Of a DNA stretch of 40,537 bases, positions 7,946-14,025 are shown in pieces (position 1 is the stretch's first letter; each line of letters begins with the position of its first letter). Location of the stretch: NCBI GenBank assembly GCA_029976025.1, contig JARKNX010000123.1, positions 1 to 40,537 on the forward strand, written 5' to 3'. The stretch is from Aggregatilineales bacterium (lineage in GTDB: Bacteria > Chloroflexota > Anaerolineae > Aggregatilineales > Ch27). The notes under the pieces are model-generated. The model saw only the letters and a list, made by a program, of their open reading frames with translations, did not search any database and was not told the DNA's origin. A program made the translations under genes and the position numbers.

Positions 7946-9094
7946 ATGACCACCACCCCCATTGTTTCGAAAGGTCTGGAAGGCATCATCGTAGCCGAAA
8001 GCCGGATCAGCAAAGTGGACGGCCAGGCAGGCCGGCTGACGTACTGCGGATACGACATCGCCGATCTGGCTAAGAACGCCACCTTTGAGGATGTCGCCTA
8101 CCTGCTGTGGAACCTCCGGCTGCCCAATCAGAGCGAGCTGGCCGAGCTGACGGAAAGCCTCAACGCTCGCATGACACTGCCGCCGGAGCTGATCCAGCAG
8201 ATGAAGACCTACCCCCGGGACGCCCACGCCATGGCCGTCCTGCGCTCCGCGGTCAGCGCCAGCGGCCTGTACGACCCGCTGGCGGAAGATAACAGCGCCG
8301 ACGCCAACCGCCAGAAGGCGCTCACGCTCACCGCGCGCATCCCCAGCATCATCGCCGCCTGGATGCGCATCCGCGACGGCAAGGAGCCAATCGCGCCGCG
8401 CCCGGGCCTCAAGCTGGCGGAAAACTTCCTGTACATGGCGACCGGCAAGGACCCGGACCCGGTAGGCGTGGAGGCGGTGGATCGCTACATGATCCTGCTG
8501 GCCGATCATGAGATGAACGCCAGCACCTTCACCTCCAGGGCCATCACCAGCACCAACAGCGATATGTACTCGGCGGTCACGGGCGCCATCGGCTCGCTCA
8601 AGGGGCCGGCGCACGGCGGGGCCATCGAGGCGGCCATGCGGATGTTCCTGGAAATTCAGGAGTCCGGCCTGAGCGTGGATGAGTGGTTCCAGCAGGTGCG
8701 CAGCGGCAGTCGCCGCATCATGGGCATCGGCCATCGCATCTACAAGACAGAAGACCCGCGCGCCAAAATCCTGCGCGAATACGCCCGCACCCTGGCCGAC
8801 AAGACCGGCCACGGCCGCATTTACGAGATCGCCTACGAGCTGGAGAATATTGCCCGCGCCGATCCGTACTTCGTGGAGCGCAACCTGTACCCCAACGTCG
8901 ATTACTATAGCTGCATCGTCCTCTACGCAGCCGGCATCCCGGTGGATATGCTGACGACGATGTTTGCCATGAGCCGTATCGTTGGCTGGACGGCCCACGT
9001 CATGGAGCAGTGGGGCGATAACCGTTTGATGCGCCCCAAAGCCCAGTACGTCGGGGAGATGGACCTGATCTGGAAGCCGGTGGCGCAGCGTTAG
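7946..9094 (+). CDS. gltA: Citrate synthase
   Basis: A 382-residue citrate synthase, which condenses oxaloacetate and acetyl-CoA. The start at 7946 (MTTTPIVSKGLEG) has AAGGAGA 10 nt upstream and is preferred to an in-frame ATG 39 codons earlier, which would precede the promoter's likely start point. The catalytic triad is His223 (GPAHGGA), His263 (GIGHRIY) and Asp319 (NVDYYS). ADHEMNAS (His188) is also conserved. The length matches the short citrate/2-methylcitrate synthase type of Gram-positives and archaea, not the longer hexameric E. coli type. A 2-methylcitrate synthase role cannot be excluded, but the divergent sdh operon supports the TCA cycle. Confidence 0.95.
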   Translation: MTTTPIVSKGLEGIIVAESRISKVDGQAGRLTYCGYDIADLAKNATFEDVAYLLWNLRLPNQSELAELTESLNARMTLPPELIQQMKTYPRDAHAMAVLRSAVSASGLYDPLAEDNSADANRQKALTLTARIPSIIAAWMRIRDGKEPIAPRPGLKLAENFLYMATGKDPDPVGVEAVDRYMILLADHEMNASTFTSRAITSTNSDMYSAVTGAIGSLKGPAHGGAIEAAMRMFLEIQESGLSVDEWFQQVRSGSRRIMGIGHRIYKTEDPRAKILREYARTLADKTGHGRIYEIAYELENIARADPYFVERNLYPNVDYYSCIVLYAAGIPVDMLTTMFAMSRIVGWTAHVMEQWGDNRLMRPKAQYVGEMDLIWKPVAQR

Positions 9095-9160
9095 GAAGCG
9101 CCCGGCCCGGGCGTTCAGTTGAGCGCCCCCTGACCCGGCTTTTTAGCTCGTGCCTGGCTT

Positions 9161-9194
9161 CACGGCCTGCCGCTTTTCGCAGCGGCGGGCCGTG
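9161..9194 (+). terminator. Terminator-like hairpin after citrate synthase
   Basis: CACGGCCTGCCGCT and AGCGGCGGGCCGTG form a 14-bp stem with one G-T wobble and a 6-nt loop, followed by TTTGCT. It lies 67 nt after the citrate synthase stop. The T-run is short. Confidence 0.6.
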
Positions 9195-9232
9195 TTTGCT
9201 GTCAGGTGTGTCAGAGCTGCATCAGGGAAGCG

Positions 9233-9263
9233 TTGAGCAAGCCGGGCCGGATCGAGTCATAAT
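9233..9263 (+). promoter_or_regulatory. Possible promoter of the PA14/SH3 gene
   Basis: TTGAGC (9233-9238) and CATAAT (9258-9263) are 19 bp apart, 45 nt before the start codon. The arrangement resembles the sdh promoter candidate. Confidence 0.35.
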
Positions 9264-9308
9264 AGAAATATCCGTACATATAGTCAGGTGGATGTGTAAG
9301 GAGGCGAT

Positions 9309-10691
9309 ATGCGCCGTATAGTTCTCTTTACTCTGGCTCTGGCGGTTTTCCTGCCGGTCGCCGCCTGGGGGCCGGGCGTGATGACTGCATCCGCTGACAG
9401 CGGGTCCAACTGGACTGGCGAATACTTTGACAACCGGAATCTGGCCGGCTCGGCGCGCTTCGTGCGTATCGACCCGGTGATCTCGTTCGCCTGGGGCACG
9501 GGCAGCCCTGTCCCCCATGTCATCCCGGCGGATGGTTTCTCGGTGCGCTGGACCGGCGCCCAGACCTTCGCCGGCGGGACGTACACATTCATTGCTGTCG
9601 CCGATGACGGGGTGCGCGTCTTTGTGGACGACCGCCCGGTGATCGACGCCTGGTACGACCAGTCTCAGACGCAGCATACCGGCCAGGTCACGCTGACGCC
9701 GGGGCAGCACTGGGTTCGTGTAGAATATTACGACGCCATCGACATAGCCTCGGTGTTCGTGAGCTGGCGGCCGGTCGATGCCGGAACACCCCCCGGCTGG
9801 GAAGCGGCTTACTTCAACAATCGCGACCTCGCGCCGCCGCAGGTCGCCGGACAGCTTGAACCCACTCTGGATCACTACTGGGGGGTCGGGTCGCCTTTCC
9901 CCGGCGTCGTCAACACGGATAACTTCAGCGCCCGCTGGTATGGCTTCCCCGTCCTGCAGGGCGGCACGTACACGTTCGTGGTCGGGGCGGACGACGCCGT
10001 CCGCGTCTGGGTGGATGACACGCAGATCATCAACGCCTGGTATCCTGCGCCTTATACCGAGCATCAGGCTTCGCTGACGCTCAACGGCGGCCCGCACACG
10101 ATCCGCGTCGAATACTTCGAGGCCGGGGATGTCGCCCGCACCAGCTTCTACTGGGTGTTTGGCGGCGTGGGTACCGGGGCGCTCCCGCCCGAGAGCGCCG
10201 CGCCGCCCATCCCCTCCGTGACTGTAACAGTGGCGACCGGCCGCCTGAACGTGCGCTCTGGCCCCGGCGTGAGCCACGCCGTCGTGACCCAGATCGCTAA
10301 CGGCGAATCCTATGCCGCGGTCGGGCGCAACGCCGACGGCTCCTGGCTTCAGATCAGCGGGCCGGGGTTCACCGGCTGGATCAACGCGCGGTACGTCCAG
10401 ATCAGCGGGGACGTGCTCGGCCTGCCGGTTGGGGAGGCGGGCGGCGGCGTCTCGAGCGTCCTGATGGCCCAGTCCAGCGCCAGTATGCGCGTCCGGCGCG
10501 GGCCGGGCACGACGCATCCGCGCATCGCGGCGCTGAACCGCGGCGAGTCGGCCCAGGTCATTGGCCGGACGGCGGACTCAAGCTGGCTGCAAATCCGCAA
10601 GAGTGACGGCCTGGAAGGCTGGGTCGCCCATAACGAATTCATCACCCTGACCGGCGGCGGCGCGCTCGCCAGCATCCCGGTCACGGGCTAG
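9309..10691 (+). CDS. Secreted protein with two PA14-like and two SH3 domains
   Basis: A 460-residue exported protein. An N-terminal signal peptide (MRRIVLFTLALAVFLPVAAW) is preceded by AAGGAGG. Two PA14-like beta-barrels follow, at about residues 33-160 and 165-290, sharing GGTYTFIAVADDGVRVFVDD and GGTYTFVVGADDAVRVWVDD. PA14 modules usually bind carbohydrate. Next come two bacterial SH3 domains, about 307-370 (LNVRSGPGVSH...GWINARYV) and 390-450 (MRVRRGPGTTH...GWVAHNEF). These commonly bind peptidoglycan or other cell-wall parts. There is no catalytic domain, so the protein may cross-link glycan and wall (inference). It has its own ribosome-binding site and possible promoter. Confidence 0.85.
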   Translation: MRRIVLFTLALAVFLPVAAWGPGVMTASADSGSNWTGEYFDNRNLAGSARFVRIDPVISFAWGTGSPVPHVIPADGFSVRWTGAQTFAGGTYTFIAVADDGVRVFVDDRPVIDAWYDQSQTQHTGQVTLTPGQHWVRVEYYDAIDIASVFVSWRPVDAGTPPGWEAAYFNNRDLAPPQVAGQLEPTLDHYWGVGSPFPGVVNTDNFSARWYGFPVLQGGTYTFVVGADDAVRVWVDDTQIINAWYPAPYTEHQASLTLNGGPHTIRVEYFEAGDVARTSFYWVFGGVGTGALPPESAAPPIPSVTVTVATGRLNVRSGPGVSHAVVTQIANGESYAAVGRNADGSWLQISGPGFTGWINARYVQISGDVLGLPVGEAGGGVSSVLMAQSSASMRVRRGPGTTHPRIAALNRGESAQVIGRTADSSWLQIRKSDGLEGWVAHNEFITLTGGGALASIPVTG

Positions 10692-10744
10692 GCGGCGGAG
10701 AACGGAGGGCGATCAGTCGGCTGGGTCGCTCCTCCTCGCTTATC

Positions 10745-10773
10745 TTGACGTTCCCCCGGCCCGGTGGCATACT
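10745..10773 (+). promoter_or_regulatory. Candidate promoter of the Trm112-like gene
   Basis: TTGACG (10745-10750), a 17-bp spacer and CATACT (10768-10773) lie 35 nt before the start codon at 10809. Confidence 0.5.
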
Positions 10774-10808
10774 GGTCGCCGGGTTACGTTCTGGCAAAGT
10801 GAGACGCT

Positions 10809-11084
10809 ATGACTGATTCCGCGAAGGCTGAACCTATCGACCGCGACATGCTGGAAATCTTGCGCTGCCCGGTGGCGGTGCGTTACACGGACCGGGGCAG
10901 CGACCCTGGACGGCTGGAGCTGGTGGCGCGGCCTAACGGCGACTGGTGGCTGACCTGCGCCGATTCCGGCTGCAAGTACCCCATCCGCGACGGCATCCCC
11001 GTGATGCTGGTCGAAGAGGGTGAGAAGTGGAAGGCGACTGAAGTTGATGCCCTGCCGCCAATCGCTTCTATCTTCAAGGACTGA
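10809..11084 (+). CDS. Trm112-like (UPF0434/YcaR-type) small protein
   Basis: A 91-residue protein of the Trm112p-like family. Residues 15-23 (MLEILRCPV) and 48-63 (LTCADSGCKYPIRDGIPVML region) match the conserved core of YcaR-type proteins. The usual second cysteine after LRCP is missing (LRCPVAVRY), but Cys at TCADSGC remain, so zinc binding may be partial. Trm112 homologues in eukaryotes and archaea activate methyltransferases; the bacterial proteins are poorly characterised. It is a single gene with its own promoter candidate upstream and a good terminator downstream. Confidence 0.75.
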   Translation: MTDSAKAEPIDRDMLEILRCPVAVRYTDRGSDPGRLELVARPNGDWWLTCADSGCKYPIRDGIPVMLVEEGEKWKATEVDALPPIASIFKD

Positions 11085-11123
11085 TCGCCCCCGGCCGGTA
11101 CCGTTACACATCCCGGAGCACTT

Positions 11124-11159
11124 TCAGCTCGCCCCGAAAAGGGCGGGCTGATTTGTTTT
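11124..11159 (+). terminator. Rho-independent terminator after the Trm112-like gene
   Basis: TCAGCTCGCCC and GGGCGGGCTGA form an 11-bp stem (one wobble) with loop CGAAAA, followed by TTTGTTTT. It lies 40 nt after the stop codon. Confidence 0.85.
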
Positions 11160-11179
11160 CCCGGCCCGGTTTGTTGTAT

Positions 11180-11191
11180 GTTATCGATAAC
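11180..11191. promoter_or_regulatory. Perfect 12-bp palindrome, possible operator
   Basis: GTTATCGATAAC is a perfect palindrome 45 nt before the SH3-M23 start. It sits between a possible -35 TTGTTG (11171-11176) and a possible -10 CATACA (11193-11198), 16 bp apart. This is a usual place for a repressor site. The promoter match is weak. Confidence 0.35.
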
Positions 11192-11235
11192 CCATACAGG
11201 CAGACAGAGAAGAAAGCAGAAAAGAGACGGTCACC

Positions 11236-12546
11236 ATGGCGAACATTTCGATGCGGGTCACTGTAAGAGGAATTCCATCACGCTCCGACATCAATGTGCG
11301 CTCCGGCCCCGGGACGGGGTATGAAATCCTGTTCAGGCTGCCGATCGGGACGACTGCCGACGTGCTGGAGGCGGCGGTCGATGTGGCAGAGAATCACTTT
11401 CAGGGCAAGGTGTACCAGTGGCTCAGGCTTCGCCTGGCCGACGGGCGGGAAGGCTGGGCGCGGGACGATCTGCTGACGCTCCAGCCCGGCGATTATCGCG
11501 CCATCGGTTACGGCATCGTGACGGCGGAGCCGCTGGCCTTCGACCTGATCCGCGATACAAAAGCCAGGCCCGCCGCCGGACCGGCGGAGGCTCCGGCGGC
11601 GGGTAAAACAACCGCCCCCGAAGCGCCGGCCAACACTCCGCCGGTATGGATTCCCGCCGCTCCGGCGGGCACGCCTGCGGATAAGGCTTCGGCTGAGACC
11701 GTGACGACCGGCGATCCTGCCGTCGGCGACTTCGCCGTCGGCGACTTTGCCGTCGTGATAGGCGGCATGTTCACCGTCAACGTGCGGAGCGGCCCCGGCA
11801 CGACTTTTGCCATCGTAACCCGCGCCGAGCGCGGCGCGCGCCTGCCTATCTTCGATGTGCAGCAGGAGGCGGGCGGCCCGTTCCGCTGGGTCAAAGTCAA
11901 GATCAGCGGGCAGGAGGGCTGGATTCGCGAGGACCTGCTCAGCTTTGTCGGGCCGCTCGCTCTGAACCGCGGCCTGATCCGGGGGGCAGATATGTATCCC
12001 GCGCCGATGCAGCGCCCGAATTACTGGTGGGTGCGCGGATTTGAAGGCCCGCAGCCGGCGCACTCCGGCTGGGACCTGGGCGCGGCACAGGGTGAGCCAG
12101 TGCTGGCTGGCCCGCGGGGCGGCGTGGTGATCACGGTCTTCCGGGCGACCAGGCCCACGCCGGATCGGCCGCGCGCCCTGGACTGGGGATACGCGGTTGG
12201 CGATATCCGCCTGTTCTCCGATCCGGGCTGGGGGTTCGGCTACGGCCACTACGTGGTCGTGCGCTATACGCAGGATGTCCTGCCAGCCTATACGCAGCGC
12301 CTGCTGGCGGAGAAGGGGATGGCCGGCGGTGCGGCCTGCGTCATGGTCGCTCACCTGAGCACGATTGCCGTCCAGGTCGGCCAGCAGGTCGGCCCCGGCC
12401 AGGTCCTGGGCGCCTGCGGCACAACCGGCAATTCCGAAAGGCCGCATGTGCATCTGGAAGTCCGCCTGACGGGCAGCCCGGTTCAGACAGTGTGGTCGGC
12501 GATGCTCAGCGGCCTGGTGGACCCCGGCGTGCTGTATAACCGGTAA
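11236..12546 (+). CDS. SH3-domain M23 (LytM-type) peptidase
   Basis: A 436-residue protein. SH3b domain 1 is at about residues 5-85 (INVRSGPGTGYE...GWARDDLL). An Ala/Pro-rich linker follows, then SH3b domain 2 at about 168-238 (VNVRSGPGTTFA...GWIREDLL). A C-terminal M23 zinc metallopeptidase runs from about 255 to 432. The zinc and catalytic set is complete: His276-x3-Asp280 (HSGWD), His373 (VAHLS) and His404-x-His406 (HVHLE). M23 enzymes cut peptide cross-links in peptidoglycan. No signal peptide or membrane helix is visible at the N-terminus (MANISMRVTVRG), which is odd for a wall enzyme. Either export is non-classical or the target is not the wall. The linker has a GDFAVGDFAV repeat. Confidence 0.88.
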   Translation: MANISMRVTVRGIPSRSDINVRSGPGTGYEILFRLPIGTTADVLEAAVDVAENHFQGKVYQWLRLRLADGREGWARDDLLTLQPGDYRAIGYGIVTAEPLAFDLIRDTKARPAAGPAEAPAAGKTTAPEAPANTPPVWIPAAPAGTPADKASAETVTTGDPAVGDFAVGDFAVVIGGMFTVNVRSGPGTTFAIVTRAERGARLPIFDVQQEAGGPFRWVKVKISGQEGWIREDLLSFVGPLALNRGLIRGADMYPAPMQRPNYWWVRGFEGPQPAHSGWDLGAAQGEPVLAGPRGGVVITVFRATRPTPDRPRALDWGYAVGDIRLFSDPGWGFGYGHYVVVRYTQDVLPAYTQRLLAEKGMAGGAACVMVAHLSTIAVQVGQQVGPGQVLGACGTTGNSERPHVHLEVRLTGSPVQTVWSAMLSGLVDPGVLYNR

Positions 12547-12620
12547 CCGGCACGGCCGCGACGGAATCGGGGTAAGGCAGCGGAAAAGCGGGCAGTGGAG
12601 AGCAGGGAAAAGCGTTGAAG

Positions 12621-12670
12621 CGCCATGAGCGTCAGGGAAGGCAAGAAGTGCTTCTCTGGCGCTCATGGCG
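12621..12670. terminator. Long hairpin between convergent genes
   Basis: CGCCATGAGCG (12621-12631) and CGCTCATGGCG (12660-12670) form a perfect 11-bp stem. It continues inward through CAGGGAAG/CTTCTCTG with two wobbles, giving about 20 bp around a 10-nt loop. It ends 2 nt from the stop codon of the minus-strand gene and about 75 nt from the plus-strand stop. A bidirectional terminator is likely, although neither side has a strong T-run. Confidence 0.5.
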
Positions 12671-13011
12671 GTTCAGGATTTCTTCCCCGCGCGTTCCAGA
12701 TTGAGCGCCAGCAGCCGCCGCAGAATCTCCTCTTCATCGGCCAGAATGTCGTGCGGCCAGCCGTAGGCGTCACAGACGGCCTCGTCCAGAACGCGATGCA
12801 GGTCAGCCAGGCGCGGGGCGAAGTCGGCGGCCTCAGCGGGGACGCGCATCGTCTCGACGCCGCGCCAGACATTGAGGGCGTTGTAGAGGTTGGTCAGCGT
12901 GCGGCTCTTGAGGTAGGCGCTGGATGGGTCCACGCCGGGCGGGTTGAGCCAGGCGTCGCGCTCCGCGTGGAGCTGTCTGGCGGCGGCGCTGATGGCGAGG
13001 TAGGCCTCCAC

Positions 13012-13201
13012 GGCCCCCATCCCCGGCCCTTCCCCGGGTAAGACCCCCATCCCCGGCCCTTCCCCGGGTAAGACCCCCATCCCCGGCCCTTCCCCAACAC
13101 GTGGGGAAGGGAGGGGGGAAGGGAGGCTGGAGGGGACACCGGTGGCCGATTCCCCTCCCTCATTTTGGGGGAGGGGCCAGGGGTGGGGGCTATTCGCGGG
13201 G
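13012..13201. repeat. GC-rich element, copy 1 (190 bp)
   Basis: This copy begins GGCCCCCATCCCCGGCCC and ends ATTCGCGGGG. It has two 30-bp tandem units (CCCCCATCCCC... to ...GGGTAAGA), then CCCTTCCCCAACACGTGGGG and a G-rich tail GGGGAGGGGCCAGGGGTGGG. Its two ends are imperfect inverted repeats of each other, as in a MITE. It is a direct repeat of the copy at 13570-13717. Compared with that copy it has one extra 30-bp unit and a 12-bp insertion. Confidence 0.85.
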
Positions 13202-13569
13202 CCAAACGCCGCCCGAATCGCCCGCAAGACAGCGGGCAGGTCGGCCTCCACCTGGGCGGCGGTGACGCGCACAAACCGCAGGCCGAGCGACTCCAGCAAC
13301 GTCTGCCGCTCCTGGTCAAGCGCACGCTGGCTCTCATGAATCGGCCCGTCCACCTCTACGATCAGGCGTTCGGAGGAGCAGTAGAAATCGACAACGAAGG
13401 GGCCGATGGGCATCTGGCGGCGGAACTTACGACCGTCTAGCTGCCGTTTCTGGAGGGCCAGCCACAGAATGGCTTCGCTGGGGGTGGGATTCTTGCGAAG
13501 CTGGCGGGCTATCCGGGTCATGGCGTAGGCCATCTCCGGGGGGATGTTCCAGCGGTCAGGCTCCGGAAA

Positions 13570-13717
13570 GGCCCCCATCCCCGGCCCTTCCCCAGGTAAG
13601 ACCCCCATCCCCGGCCCTTCCCCAACAAGTGGGGAAGGGAGGCTGGAGGGGACACCGGTGGCCGATTCCCCTCCCTCATTTTGGGGGAGGGGCCAGGGGT
13701 GGGGGCCATTCGCGGGG
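13570..13717. repeat. GC-rich element, copy 2 (148 bp)
   Basis: Direct repeat of 13012-13201, with a single 30-bp unit (GGTAAGA form) and no 12-bp insertion. It runs from GGCCCCCATCCCCGGCCC to ATTCGCGGGG. The core segments CCGGTGGCCGATTCCCC and CCCTCATTTTGGGGG are identical in the two copies. Low divergence suggests a recent duplication or gene conversion. Confidence 0.85.
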
Positions 13718-14025
13718 TGGGAGCCTGGCTCCTGCCCCGGCGGCCACGGGAACGGGAACGTCTCGAACGTCGTGGTCGGCGTGTAGCGCGGACGATCCTC
13801 AAGCGAGGTTCCCATGCGCAGTGACCACACCTCGTGCAGCCGGCTGTGCAGCACCCCGAAGAAGTAGTCGTCGTCGCGGGCGAAGACGATCAACTGACAG
13901 TCAGGAAGAGTATCCGTACCCACCCATACGAACAGACGATGTTTGGCAACGCGCGGCGTGGCTATATAGCGCGAAATCCTCGATAACCGTTCACGCATCC
14001 CAGGGCGTTCCGCCTCATGCAGCCA

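Larger units (their letters stand above)
13012..13717 (-). mobile_element. Direct-repeat-flanked DUF559 unit inserted in the restriction gene
   Basis: Two near-identical copies of a GC-rich element in the same orientation flank a 368-bp segment. That segment encodes a DUF559 (Vsr/PD-(D/E)xK-like) domain on the minus strand. Everything from 13012 to 13717 interrupts the C-terminal region of an MmeI-like protein, yet stays in frame with it on both sides. The inverted ends of each copy suggest MITE-type mobility, and the whole looks like a composite unit. I saw no transposase and no clear target-site duplication. The DUF559 segment has its own possible starts at 13533 and 13521. Confidence 0.65.
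12673..14025 (-). pseudogene. 3' part of an MmeI-like gene, split by an amber stop and carrying a DUF559 insert
   Basis: This frame directly continues the upstream methyltransferase ORF after a TAG at 14026-14028. It resumes as WLHEAERPGMRERL and then reads YIATPRVAKHRLFVW, RDDDYFFGVLHSRLHEVWSL and FETFPFPWPPG, typical of the target-recognition region of MmeI-like enzymes. Family sequence stops near 13720 and resumes near 13012 (AYLAISAAARQLHAERDAWLNPPG to LERAGKKS). Between lies an in-frame insert of about 235 codons: repeat-encoded HPWPLPQNEGGESATG segments flanking a DUF559 domain (about 13205-13533; RQLRKNPTPSEA, GPFVVDFYC, LIVEVDG). The ATG at 13998 could allow re-initiation, giving a 441-residue product, but its ribosome-binding site is weak. 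Confidence 0.75.

Noticed and set aside
13012-13201. The 30-bp tandem units as a possible CRISPR array
   Set aside because: The units are directly adjacent, without spacers of varied sequence, and occur in both copies of the same repeat.
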